Assembly: GCA_036244855.1 (NCBI GenBank)
Contig: BQKZ01002385.1
Coordinates: 4,488-68,487 of the forward strand
From: Temnopleurus reevesii
Taxonomy: Eukaryota > Echinodermata > Echinoidea > Temnopleuroida > Temnopleuridae
DNA length: 64,000 nt
Direction of reading: 5' to 3'
Part shown: in pieces, positions 11,136 through 25,500 of the stretch
Layout: each line of letters starts with the position of its first letter
How positions within the stretch are numbered: position 1 is the stretch's first letter
Translations under genes and position numbers: made by a program
Notes under the pieces: model-generated
Seen by the model: only the letters and a program-made list of their open reading frames with translations
What the model was told of the DNA's origin: nothing
Database searches by the model: none

Positions 11136-14100
11136 TCAGACGTCAGTTTCTTTAGCTGAATGCCCGTTTGGTGTACTCGATGCGTTGATAGGCGGCCATG
11201 ACGAATCTGAATTTATCTCTTGGCGTAGAATCTCATGTTTTACTACCTTCTTTCCTTTCCGCCATTTTCGGCACGTTGCGTAGTTCTGGACGAAACGCGT
11301 ATCAGCGAGGAAATTCTAGGATGGAATGGGGGCAGAAAAAGATATGGAATATGTCAGCCTGATATATTCAACATTCCGTATGCTACCAACGTTCATTGTC
11401 ATCCCGTTTCATCTACCTTTTCAGAGGCAAATACAGCAAATCCTGGCAAATAAGGTTGCGATTCCGAAACTCATGTCAATTATAGCTGAAGACAATAACT
11501 GGTCCTTAATCCGTTCCATCCGAGTGCCGAAATATATTGTCTTTACTCTTGTTCATACCCACAGCTGATAAAAAAAATAACTAGTGTTCGAAATACAGTA
11601 TCAAATTAATGCTAGGGATATTTCCACCGGGTATGCCGAGGGTTTTAAACCCAGTTTACAAGTAGATATACATTTTGCTCACTATATGATATTTTATTTT
11701 GAATTTTGGTTTCTTTCTAGAAAAAAATTACACTCCTGAATAAAAGCGTATTGTGGTATGTAAGAGTCACATCCCTAATCCATAACGCAGAGCATATCAT
11801 CGCCCAATTGCAGCATGCCAATAGGGAAACACATAATCTTAGGTGCGAAATGAGGGTAGAACATTTTCCCACCCATTTGCTTACCTCAATGAGCACAGCT
11901 GCTAAGAAATGAGCCAAAGCAAGTGCGATGATGATACATCGAAACAGCCAGTCAACAGTTTGAAGCTAAAAGAAGTAGACGATGATAAATCAATGCAGTG
12001 TTTATGGTAATAGTGCTGATAATCTCATATTATCAATAACTTATGCTTCACTTATGCTTCACCTACTACTACTACTACTACTAGTCACTAACTATCGTCC
12101 CTACAAATATTGCTGCAACTGTTAAAATTGTAATTATATTACAATTGAAATTGTCATATAGTAAGATTTTGTTATCTAAAAAAAATATCATATCAAGATT
12201 TCTTATTACATTAAGACTAACGAAAACACAAGAAAGAATGCAAAAAGAATAACATAATACAGTCACCATCAAGATATTTTTGAAAATTCAGTAATGCGTA
12301 CTACTGTCAATCGCTTGCCTATTGGTCCTGTATAGGTCATGTTTTGAATTTAACCTTTTAAGAACTAAACTTTGATAATAAGCCTAACATTTTCAAAGCT
12401 TGGTTTATGTACACCATCCACCATTTAGGGAAAATGTAGGATCTGACATTTGAGAATTTCTTTTTTAACGAAAGCAGCGTACAGTGGTTATAATGTACTA
12501 TAATTTGTAACCTTCTCCTATAGGGAATGGATAAATGAAAATGAAATTACTACCTTTGAATTTAGTAGATTCAATTGTAAATACATTAGATATCCGATTA
12601 TTAATGAACCTGAATTTACGAAAAAACCTAGATCGAGTGTAATGTATCATCAACTTTCCATACTCCTATATGCTTGCATATATTAGATTAACGATTAAAG
12701 CGTATAAGCTATACATATACACCCATATTTTATATTTGTTAAAAAAAAATGCTCTTACCTGGAAATATTCATAGATTTTATCGATTGGACAGAGAAGAAG
12801 GAAAAGGGAAAACGCCCCCAATATCACCAGACTTGCAGAGAAGAGATCTGTAACAAAAATAATGTATATAATTATAATTGTTCAGCAACATATTTATACA
12901 TAATATTATTTAAAGAAATAACAAAAATAATAATAATAATACTAATGGTGGTAATAGTAATAATGATAATTTTAATATGTGGAGTGTTCAAGGCGCATAC
13001 AACGTGCTCAAGGCACATGTAAAATCCAAGGCAATTGCTAGTGTCAGCTCCGCGCGAACATTTAGCATTCGATCAAGTGTTATAGAAAGGCCATGTCCTC
13101 TACGCGTCTTTTTTACTCGATGTCTCCAGGACCAAAGAGCTTAGACATCACTTCTAAAACGAAATACACTTCACCATTCACATTAAGCATATGTAATACA
13201 TGTTTGATTGCAATTATGTGTTTTTATAATGCATCTATATTATAGAATCATTCTTATTCTATGTTAAGATCACGAAAAAGTTATCGAAATGGAAAGTGAA
13301 TCAAATAAAATCAAAACCTTTCCTATTTTCTCAATGTTAGTATGATCCAAGTGTATGCAGTTATAATATATACCTTACTGAAAAACAAAATGACTTTTAG
13401 GTACACATGTCGAGACAATATTGTTATGTGGTAAAGAACCTTTTGCGATTACGTTGATTATTGAGCAACTAACTTACAGTATGTTTGATGCATAATCGAT
13501 TCCACTTCTGGACAAACACAGTATTTGATTCGCCAACAACACTAAACGAATACAATTGAATTAGTCTGGCGGAGCATATACTTACAGTTGGTGTATATCG
13601 GTTTTCTGAATGGAGGCCCCTTTGAAAAGATGAAAGCTACAATGATGTATTGGAAATTTGAAATGAAGAATAATGTGGTCGCCTCGTAGGAAAATGTAAA
13701 CACAATTCCTGCATCATCGGCCTTTGAATATGGTGTGAACCTGATAACAGACAATGACAAGCGAAAAAAAAACCAGAGAAATAAAAACAACAATCAATAT
13801 TATTTTCTAACAAAGAGGGAAGGTGCATGAACCTATCATTCACCGACCAATAGGAATAATTGCATTATATGTTGAAGTAAAACTTTTACCTTGCAGAAGA
13901 AAAATGTCATGTATGGTGAATGAAGCTGAATGTGATAATTCAATTTACAGAGGTATAGGATTATCGTACACAATGTAACAGTGCCCATGGTGACTACAAA
14001 CTGTTATTCTTTTAGATTAACATATATGCATGGATTTGAAACTTTACTCGTTTTGCACCAGAATATGTGAAGGCCTTATAGATCGCCATCTTTATCGCAT

Positions 14101-16596
14101 AACAAAATGCTCTTTATTTTTTAAAGTAATTCGAAGTAATCTCGGAAACCATCATCCTGAAATGCGGATTCTTTGAGCTTTAATATTGAAATCTGTTTTA
14201 AACCCTGGTTAGACTACCACATTATAACAATCGTGTTATTTACCATGGTTGTGACTTGAGCACAAAGTAGGCGATGATCTGGACCGAGAATTGAAGAATG
14301 ATATGTACGAAGACAGAGAACAGCATGGCTGGATCGGTCAGACTATTGAGCGGCTTCTTGGTGGAAATTTTCGTATATGCCCTATTCCTTGCGACTGCAA
14401 TTCGAATTGAATTCAAGATGAAGTTTACAAAACAAATATACGCAATCACGACCCCTGTTCAATTCACGGGTAAATAATTATTTTAATATATCCTAATTAA
14501 TGACTATAATAATATAATTTCTACTTAAAATCTAAATTTCTTTCTGCAGATGGAACATCAATTATTATCTAAGTTCTACGTTGAATAATATAATACCTCT
14601 GGGAAAACAAAATCATGAGTAGTCATACGCTTTCTCGTGAAGCAGACATGCACGATTTTCTAATAGCGTTATTGATGAAACAGCACGATATAAAGTATTT
14701 CCGTAAAATAAAGATGGTCGTACAAAGATACATCCGTACGCTATGAATTGAACTAGGCGGATGCAGCAATAACAAGCCAGGTCCAAATTGAATGCCATTA
14801 CAAAGAAGCGTTGTACTGGCGTTTGTCTTCATTTTAAGGAAATAGATAATGACGTGTTAAACTTACTTAGAATTGCAACCACTGCAGTAATAGCGATATC
14901 CCAATACATGAACATTGCATCACTGGGAAATAGCTCAATCTAGGAAAAGAGAAAACAAGTTAAATAACTCTTAGATAATTTGTAATGGTTTGTCTTATTA
15001 ATTCACGGATACAACGGATAACTGAAGCTGATATTCTAGGACACACATTTTTATGCACAGAACATTAATTGAAATTAAAGTAAATCTATGAAGAAGGTCA
15101 AGCAATAAATGAATAAATAAAACTCAACAATATGCCTTCCACTGTTAAAAACAATGACGCATTTTTAACGAACAGAAACGTTGGTCCTGCTAATTCGCAA
15201 AGTCTGTGGAATATTACAACATCAATTGTCCTGACTTCCTGCAAAATTGGAACGTGTGATAAACGTACACTTAAAAAATGCGCGGTTTTCATTGCAACGA
15301 CAAATTGCTAAGATTCCTAACATTACTATGGAAGTGCGCGGTTTTCATTGCAACGACAAATCGCTAAGATGTCTAACATTACGACAGGAGTGCGCTGTTT
15401 TCATTGCAAAGCCATAAAGCTAAGATGCCTAACATTACTGCGGAAGTAAGCGGTTTCCCCCGAAATTAAGAATTACGCGATTTTTATTTCTCATTCGATC
15501 ATATGTGAACAAAATTTGATATGAACACATTACATGCATGCCATTGCGCATTGTAATATCATCCACACCTTTATGTTGGTATGTTCATACTCTGGCGAAG
15601 GGGGAAGCAGATTAAAGGTGTAGATTCGTAATGAACAGGATTGCAGAAATTGATGTTAAATGAGCTGATGTATTCGCAAGTTGCTTTACATGCGTAAATA
15701 TATCTATGTAGGATATCAGGAGTACATTTATGCTCGTCTTCTATGTATTTTACGTCGAACAGGTCAATACGCCATCGTTCCTGCGGTGTGCTAGGTGCTT
15801 TAGCGCGGGAGGGCGTCGGTCTGAAATTGGCGGGGCGATCGGTGGTATTGTCTGCGGAGTGTGGGTTCGCGTTCATTTTGTACGTGAAGCATGTTCTGTG
15901 AGGAAGTACGACCGCACCAGGTTATTTTATTTTGCGATAATTAAGCCATTTCTAGGGCGATTTCATTCAAACAAACTATGAAATGCTCTAATTTACTATT
16001 GAAAAAATGCATTATGGTAATAATTTTGCTGCAGCTCGTAAACTAGTTAAATATCTGAAGCGCCCTCCTCCCAAAACTAGTCTTTCCCTTTAACTGATTT
16101 AGCTCTCATTTTTTTAACGTGTAGGTCAGTGGTGCGAATGTCACCCATGACATTTCTTCAGCAATATATGTATCAACAACCTCCTGTACTCAATCCGGCT
16201 CAGCTAAACGGGTACTTGGAGGAAGATTTTCTTGAATTGAGTGATCATCATGGGAAAACTTTGCTATACCCCGGTTATAATGCACACCATACTTCGAAAA
16301 GCGTCGTATTATTTGCGATGTTAGTGTTGCGTACTATTTTACCATTATGTAAGGAAGTAAGTTTACTTAATTGACGCATATCGTTGCACAGCACACACAC
16401 ACACACGCACACACACACACATTGAAAACGTCCTTGAACTATTAGAATAAATTTGTATACTTATAAAAGAGCTTGAGCATAGATAGCGTGCATATTTACC
16501 GTGTTGAGGATGATGATAGTAGCAAACTGAATCATGCTGTAAAGCGCCATGTACTTGAACACACCGAATGACGTCACCAGAGCTGCTCGGCCCTCT
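11136..16596 (-). CDS. ATP13A3: ATP13A3-like exons 24-30: C-terminal membrane domain and tail
   Basis: Residues about 975-1217. [20 protein letters not shown] begins M5. Further helices are encoded by exons 25-29, including [14 protein letters not shown] and [11 protein letters not shown] in exon 27, which are diagnostic of P5B pumps. Exon 30 encodes a basic cytosolic tail, a SSWPP motif similar to the EWPP of vertebrate ATP13A3, and the stop TGA at 11138-11136. Exon 24 has an acceptor whose pyrimidine tract is a (CT)n microsatellite. Confidence 0.92.
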
Positions 16597-19500
16597 CTGA
16601 CATGAAAGAGAGAGAAAGAGAGAGAGAGAGAGAGAGGATGTAATAAAATAAGGCACGTTTCCCTACAAAGAAAGAATGCACACATAACCCCGATTATGCG
16701 TGATCTACATTGGCTACCAATAAACCAGAGAATCGCCTACAAACTTGGAGTCCTGGTCTATAAAGCACTGAATGACAAATCTCCATCCTACATATCAGAG
16801 CTCATTTCTCAGCACAAGCCAACCCGTAGTCCCCGATCGGCAGACCAAGCATTGCTGTCGGGATTGCTCAGCCGTACAACCTGGGGTGATAGAGCCTTCT
16901 ACATCTCAGGGCCAAAATTGTGGAATAGCCTTCCCCACTTCATTAGAAGACCAGAAACGAAATCCACCTTTGAGTCCTACCTAAAGACCTATCTGTTCCC
17001 CACTACCTTGTCGTTAGAAGAATAACCAAATTGTACTGCCATTGGGAGTTTTTGGACTGAAAGATAAACCATAGCACTAATTAGGACATTGAAATCTGTG
17101 AGACATCATGTTTGAGTAATCGAGCGCCATGAGCATCCAGCTGTGGCGGAGACCGGCGCTATATAAGAGGCCATCATCATCATCACGTTGTTTAGGAAAA
17201 TCATTACCCCCAAATAGCAATTACATTACAATGTAAAATATTGCCTTATATTCATAGTTTTTAAATTTTGAAGTAATGAAAGAAACATACAAGGAAATTC
17301 CACCTTGGTAAATAAATTTTGTTGTTGAATGGGCTACCATGCATAAAGAAGACCTGAATGAAATTTCAGAATATTGATATATTTCTGTTTTCTGTACTTC
17401 TGTAATTCCCCGAAAGCAAAACCTAATAACGTTGTAATAATCAAGGGTGGAGCACTATTCTAATCACATATTATATTACACTGCATACGCCAAAGGTTGT
17501 ATGGAAAAGACACAAATTTATGTTTTTAGCAACATACTTGATCAGTCAAAAAGGTTTGCGGTTTCACCGTGTGGCGTTATTAGGGTTACTTTCAAATAAA
17601 AAGTCCTGACAAGGACTGATCAATAGCTCCAAAGAAGATAGAAAATCCCGACGTTCACAGTAGATTCATCCTTATCGTCCTCAGGTGAAGAAATCACGAG
17701 CGGAGAGAGAACCTCCAGTGAAGAGCCCATGCAAGAGTGGTAAACCTAACCACGTCATGGTTTCCGAGCTTTTGGTCAGTCCTTTCCAGGAATATTTCTT
17801 GAAGTATAACCCTACACCACACGATGCAATCCCAAACCTCTTTAAATGTTTTCTAGACCATGCAATCCCTAGTTTTCTTCATACTTGATCAACGTGGGGA
17901 TGCATCTGATATTCTGCTCGGACGAGGTAAACGGTGAGGCAACGGAAGCTTCCGCCTCAGAGAGGGACACCCCGGCGTGGGCTGTCTTCAACGCTCCGCA
18001 GTCATTTGCTCCATCTCCGCACATACCCACGTAGTATCTGAAATGAAATTCATCGTTACTTTTAATAGAGATCAGAAATGAAGTTCACAAAATAAAGCTA
18101 TAAAGCTACGTATTAGGCACAATTCATATGTCACTACAATTTGTACTTCATAGCAGATGTGAAATCCTAAACTAATATAAAAGAATACATTTTCTTATTC
18201 AGAACCCTGTTTTCTATCCTTTCTATGATGATGATCATTTTTTTTCTTTATAGAGAATGATTAATCAAGTCTTTCGAAATTCTCTTATTGACTTTTTTAT
18301 GACATACTTTTCAATTCTTTTGACATTTCCAATTTGTAGGAAATAATACCTGGCATAAATTTATATGTAAGTAAAATGACTTACATTAGGCAACCCATAA
18401 GAAAGAGGACAATTACACAAAAGAAAGAATAGTCTATTTTAACAAATACTCACTCTAGTGCTTGTAACTGTTCCACAAGCTGGGCCTTCTGATCAGGAGA
18501 CATTCTTGCAAACACAGTACCCTTTATAGCGATCTGAAGATAAAAAAGGTTCATTTATTTATCTATCTATTTATCATTCATTCGGCATTTTCACGAAATA
18601 AGAAGAATGTCAAATCTAATAGTATTGTTAGTCATATAGATTGAGGAACTTACAAATTGCCTATATTTCTTTCTAAAAAGAATTCCCGTCTACGATCTCC
18701 GGGTGTGTTTGATCAACACCCTATCGCTGAAAATGTAGGCTGATTGTATTATTGGAACTTGCATGAACTTCCGCAGAAAAGCTTATTAGCGCCCGCCCCC
18801 CTTTTAGGATTCCTTGTCTCTTATATATGGGTGTGTGTAACCAACGTATTATCTCACTGAAATCCATGGTATTTTTTTTTATTATCATAAATATTTATAC
18901 TAATTTTCTGCTCTACAATTTGTATCTCATAATATACATTTAATGATGTGGCATTTCTGTTAAAAGCATTGCTTTTTCCTGCATGCCCCTCAATTTATAT
19001 AACATCATACGCTTCTCTATTGAGATCTTAAACCTTTTTTTTTACTGATATTTTATTGAGACTACGTAAAAAAAAAATCATCGACAAATTAGGCGTCTTA
19101 TATTTTTGCACTCGCATGAACTACCGCGTAATAGCTTGGTCAAGTAAAAATTGTCCGTTCGTACGATTGATTTAAACCGTAAGGATAAATGGCAAATGAT
19201 GAAGAGAAGTTCGCGATTGATCGCAAAATTGGTTATATCTTTTGTTTTTAATTTACGGACCCCTTTAGCCTGGATTAGTATACATTATAGCCCCGTGCAA
19301 CATTTACCTTCGGAACTAAATCAGGCGCATGTTCCATCAGTACGGCGAAGGTCTTGCCATCAAGTGCGAGGTGGTAGTTGCTGCTGATGACCTCGTTACA
19401 AATTTCCTCTCCCTCTTCGATTGTCAGAGCGACATCTTCCTCTTCAACCTGCCAAACAAAGACCAATTATTGTTAATGCATTTAAGATATTAAATTCCAC

Positions 19501-22500
19501 ATACATAACATGAAAGTTTTATTGGAGAATGAAAAGGATTTCGATAATGTACAATCGGACATCGACCTTATGAAAAGATGCAAACAAGATAACGAGTAAA
19601 CGGAGGTATCATATTGTGTATTCCTCGGATAAATATAAAGTTGATATTCACCAACAGCTATTCAAGTTAATTGATTTGGAAATTGACACCTCTGTAGATG
19701 AGATCCAGAACAAGCTAGTTACAACGGTAGACAGTGTGTATGTAAAGTTCCATCACACCTGGGTTGTGTTTCATAAAGCCGTGCGTAGATCTACGCACAA
19801 CTGTACGAACGACTGGTGATCCTTTCTCGCACTCAGTGATTCTTCCTGGAGCTGAATCGCACCGAAGAAATAATCAACAGTCGATCTTACAGTCGTGCAT
19901 AGATCTACCTAAATCTTGATGAAACACAATGCTGGAACAATATCTCTTACCTGCCCGTTCATTTTATGATGCATAGGCGTGGAAGTTCTGCTCGTATCGC
20001 CGGGCTTCTGCACGGGTCTCCATGAAATAAGTGGACCTTCCTCACCCTCGGGGGCCTTCGCCTCTACTTCTATCACCTGGGTTGATTGGCCGATCATCCC
20101 ACAAGCACGCGCCACGTGGATAGCGGTGAGTTTGTTGTCACCTGATACACAGAGAATAGTATTTCAAAGTATTTACAATTAAAATATAAACATAATTATG
20201 CAATATTGCTACGATTATTGGGTCCTCTTCGAACTTCAAGCCGTCAAGGTTTTATTGCACATTCGGGAATTAAACAAAACATACGAAATAATTTCTTCCC
20301 CTTCAGTGACATATCGTCCGTATTTTCACGAAGTGACGGGAGTCAAGGGGCATTGTTGCATAAAGACAGAGAAATCCCGACATAGCACCATTTCAACGGA
20401 CATCCTATCGAACAACATGGTAATTCTGTAGAACGACACGTTTCAATGGATTTGTAAATCATTTCGTGTAACCGTACCGTATGGCTCCCGTCACTTCGTG
20501 AAAACACGGACGATATGGACTTGATCAAGAATGTGCCTAGCTTTACTAAATCTTACTTTCTAAAACAGCAAAGTCCTCTACTTTTAACATCATAGGTATA
20601 CGTTAAAAAGAAAAGTCTGAATGGAAAGTTATTCCATTCAAACTAAATATTTTGTTCATATAAAGAGGAATGAAATTGATTCAAGCTGAACACTGGAAAC
20701 TGTGAATTTTAAACTATGTTAGTTCCAAATGAAAAATAATTTACAAATCTCATGCTTTATTTATATTTCCCTAATTCAAAGTTCGTTGCCAATTCAAAGA
20801 GTAAGATATCACGAAACAGACCTGTTACCATGACGGTTCTTATTCTCGCGTCTCTAAGTTGAGCAATGACTGCATTCGTTTCCGGTTTGATGGTGTTTTG
20901 AAGGATCAGAAGTCCCAACATTTGTAGATCCGTTTCCACCTCTTCTCTGAAAATATATTTATCGAAAAAACAAGGGTAAGTGACGTGTATTTCGCAAAAA
21001 GAGGCAATTCGTTGTCCATATGCCTCTTTCTCATGTTCACGCTATTATGGATAATAACCTGTTGAATTACAAAATAAGTGATGGATATGATAGAACATGT
21101 ATTGCAAATTAATGAATATAAATTTGAACATTGGTAGCAATGTAATATCATCAACGGGATGACATTTCACAAGCGAATTATATTGCATATGACCTTCTTT
21201 TCAACGACTGATTTATCATTTATTATATTCGAGCTTGACAATGAATAACGAGATGAAGATTAGGATTCAGAGCATTGTTAAACATTATTCGTTCTCAATT
21301 CTCACACCAGTTTCATTTACTCGGAATGTTTACGTCTCATCTACTTGCCGCGTGTGTAATTTGTCAAGGATTTAAACATTTCGTTTACCTGTCAATTTTC
21401 TCTGCATTTTCATAGGAGAATGACGTGTTTAGAGGTTTCCATGCCATGGCTAATACACGGAGTCCGTTTTGGGTGTGTTCCTTCAAGATCTCGTGGAATT
21501 CCGAAGGTACTGCAAAATAAGTTAATAAACAAAACATAACAAAATGTATTTCGTCAAATTAAGTGAGAATCTAATTCAATGCCTCTTTCATAATGCTATT
21601 CAACTCGAAACCGGCTTTATTGTCCTATGACCCACTCTATTTTACTGAAATATTCTATATCGTGTTCCAAATAACGTATAGCAACATAAAACAAAACAGT
21701 ACCAATGAAAAAAGATCATATAGCGTTTTGTGTTTAGTTGCAACCTTTAAAATTGAATACGGATCCATTTGTAATATAAAATAGAAAACAACATCAGTGG
21801 TGTACACACTCGTAATCCTCTTCGAGTATGATTTTTTTTTAGACCCGAGGAAACGAATTGGAGTTCAGATATTATTGATTGATATTAAACTATGTGGACG
21901 AGTGATTACTTCTCTATGGATATTAGTAAGTGAATATATGATTTTTAAACCAAAATAGGGATTCAATAATTCTCGATTTTTGGAACTATTTGACTCAGCG
22001 GAAGATAGGGAAATTTATCTGCTAAGGGGAATGGAGTTGATGTTTTCATGACGTGTTGCTATGGTATTATTGATATCCCGAAAATGAGCTCGTCAAGATG
22101 AAGTTTGTAATGCAGAATAACAAAATGAACAAAATTCCTTTCCCTTCCTGCTAAGAACTTGTCGACCTAATCTACAGCTGATTTCATTTGTTTTTATAAT
22201 GATGATTTATAAGGCCAAATAAAACATGGATTTATGGAGAAATAATACGCGAGTGGGTACATTGTTTGTTAAAAGCTATATGGAAAATGTAAGCCTCATA
22301 CCAGTGGATTGGTCGCATCTGCTTGCAATCATCTCGGGGGCACCCTTCACGTACACCTCCATGTGCTTTGTATTTTTGGTCTGCGTGATGACACTCATCC
22401 TCTGAAGGTTGGAGGCGAACGGGAACTGGCGAATGATTCCAATTTCATACGGGTTTACCTCCTAGAAATATTGGGAAAATCAAAAGACAGTAGTACCCGA

Positions 22501-25500
22501 TTCGATTATCATATTGAATTACATTGAAATAATCCGGAACGAAGTTTGATACAATCATCATTTGACCACCGAATTCTGTAAATCACAAATACTGTGTGTG
22601 TCCATTGTAATTTTTTTTTCTTTAACCCTGTTCCTGTAAAAGCCGCCAAAGTGACGAGGCCTGCGAAGTCTTCAACACTTCAACCATTCTTGTGTATGTA
22701 CGTTTTAGGTTATATCTGCCATTTATCGCAACTACCTCTATTTATAGTAAAAACATTTTTTGAATACACACGAGGTAAATGCAATGTATTGACGATATTC
22801 ATAATGTTCAAACCTAAATACATTATTAAATCCTTTACCTTAAGAGCGTTATGCACGTTGTATTTTCTATGGAGCACAAAAGATCGCAGACTAGCCTCAT
22901 ATGCACGCATGCGTCTATTCCCCGAGCGCCTTTTCTGCGTGCGTGAATTCGGTCGTCACAGCTCGGTGGGCACGCATGGAGAGAGCACGGATGCGTCCCA
23001 TTATGCGGAATTCCCGCAAATAATTTTCATCAAAATGCTCAATCATGTTTTACCTGTATAGCGCCCTCTCCGCCTTTCCAGGGTTCAGTTAATACGATAT
23101 TATAATGAGTTGATGGGAACAGTTAGTTAACAAGGATAACTTTCAATATATCAAATCCATTACTCACTGATTCGTTCGGCCCAGGCTGACTCCCAAAAGT
23201 TGAAGACCTTCCCAATGCCTCCTTGTTATTGCTGACAGGAGTGCCTGATCCACTGTCAAAGGTGGATGATCGCCCCATCTCTTCTACGGGACTATCCGTG
23301 CCGAATGAAGGAGATCGTACGATGGTTGGCATGAAATGGTTGAAGCCAAATATGGGCTCACCGTCGATCGGCTCGCGGATGCTCTGAAAGGAAAATCAGA
23401 ATGATGAGATGAGGAGGAGGATGATGATGAAGAAGAAGAAGAAGGAGAAAAAGAAGATATTGCGAATGCTGAGGGGCATAGGCAGGGATTCCTGAATAGA
23501 GGTTCAAGTTTGATAAGAATAAAAAAGAAACGTTTGAAACTGCTTGTCTGCCCGATTTAGTTTCATTGGGTCATCACTGCATAACATTTGAAGCACTATC
23601 GATATCATGCAAGATTTAAATCTGAAGATACCAACAAAAGTAAACTATTCTAACGGATCACATTACATCGCTTACCAATCGATATACACCTACGCAAGTG
23701 TCAGCCAAGCATATCACATTTACACACTAACATAAGTCAATGTACGCCTGGATTAAAAGCGATATCAACATACTCATTCATGGGCCTGTAACATTAGATT
23801 TTACAATTAAACTTACGATAAAATAATATTAATTGTACACATTTTCTTGTTACGGACCCAATATCTGGGGTTCAGTGCCAGGAACTCTCCCATCAGCAAA
23901 TGCGTAGATCGCCATAGAAATACATGCGCGGTATGATTTCATGTTCTTCAAAGTAATGTTGAGCCGTTCTATATCCTACTTACCCATTTGATGGCTTGAA
24001 ACATCTGAACATCGAGTGGATCCCCTCGAATCTGGTCGTCGATGACTGTTAAAGAGTGGCAGGTCGCCATACCAGCTATGAAAGGACCAAACGGCATCTT
24101 GCTTGCATCTTCTACTATTACAAAACTAGGAAAATGGACGAAACGAAAGTTTAGTCGATGGTAATCCTATCGGCGTGACTGTGCAATCGGCATACAACTA
24201 CGCCGTATAGTTTCATTCTAAAGTAATGTTATTAATAGTGTGGACATTTTTATATTGAACCATGGGTTGCAATTGGTTGAAATTCGGAATGCAATGCCAC
24301 AACGTACTTGATATTTGCATTAAATGTGAATCGTTAGGTTGAGCCAATCAAAATGATTTTAGTGATTTCAAAGAAGATCGGAAGAGAAACTTGAGATTGT
24401 AGTTTACGAGCATGCCCGGGTATTGGGTTTGTCAGTTCTGCAACACTCAAGCATGAAGTACCCATTTCGTGTGTGATTATGGGGTATGGGACGATATCCA
24501 ATTTAAAAATGCGGAATGTTGGTCCAAGTTGAACGTGTCATTTTACCCTTATGAATACATTGAATGTCACACGTATATCACATATGAATTGTGTTTAAAA
24601 ATAAGATAAACAATTTCCATCTTGGCCATCCTACAATGACAATGTTTTTATAAAAATCACATACAACATTAATCAACACAACAGTAAATATATATATATA
24701 TATATATGCCATTTTGTAAAAGTCGTAAGCTGGTTCATTATTGACATATAATTTTAGATATTCAATGGCTTATTATCAACTAACCTGTCTGTTTTAACCG
24801 GTGAAACGGCTAGCAGCTCTAGATGATCTTGGGTGAGTGTACCTGTCTATATAAGAAATGGAATGGAAAACAAACTAAGATCAGAGTATATAGTTAGGTA
24901 CCACATTTGAATGCAGTACAAAATTTAGTATAGAATATTAGTATAAAATATATGTGCAAAAAAAAACATCCTTATCAAATTACTAGTCTCAACAGGCGGT
25001 TTCATTTTTAAACATATATTCGGTCTCTGAAATGACACTAAAATAAGGACCTAGCCAATACTTTCAATGAATTCAGCTAGGAGTTTTTAAACAGTGGGGT
25101 AACAACTAAACCAAGCTGAATCCTGGCTTTGAAGTTGATTTAATCTTGAAGCAAACTATTGATTTATGTGACGATGAAGTTACAGCACAATGTTATCCAT
25201 TTCCGGAGAGTTTAACGCCAATGCCCCTTTGAAATGCTATTATAATAAAAACTGGATGGTGATTGTTGCGTCCGCACAGTTCAAAACCCGGTGTACTGAT
25301 TTAGTATTCTATAGCCTGATAGCCCATTTTATATTTTAAGGAAATACTGTGCATCTGTTATTTGACATAAATACCTTGTCGAAGCACACGACGTCCATCA
25401 TTCCTCCTAGGTTTATTCTCTGTGGGCTGATGCAGAAGATGCCAAGATCTTTTAGTCTCTTCTGGGCGTACACAAGCCCAATGGTCAATGCTGCTGGGAG

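Noticed and set aside
22594..23061. A 155-residue plus-strand open frame in intron 16 of the ATPase gene
   Set aside because: No recognisable domain, starts at a poly-T stretch, and runs antisense through an intron. The length is compatible with chance in AT-rich DNA.
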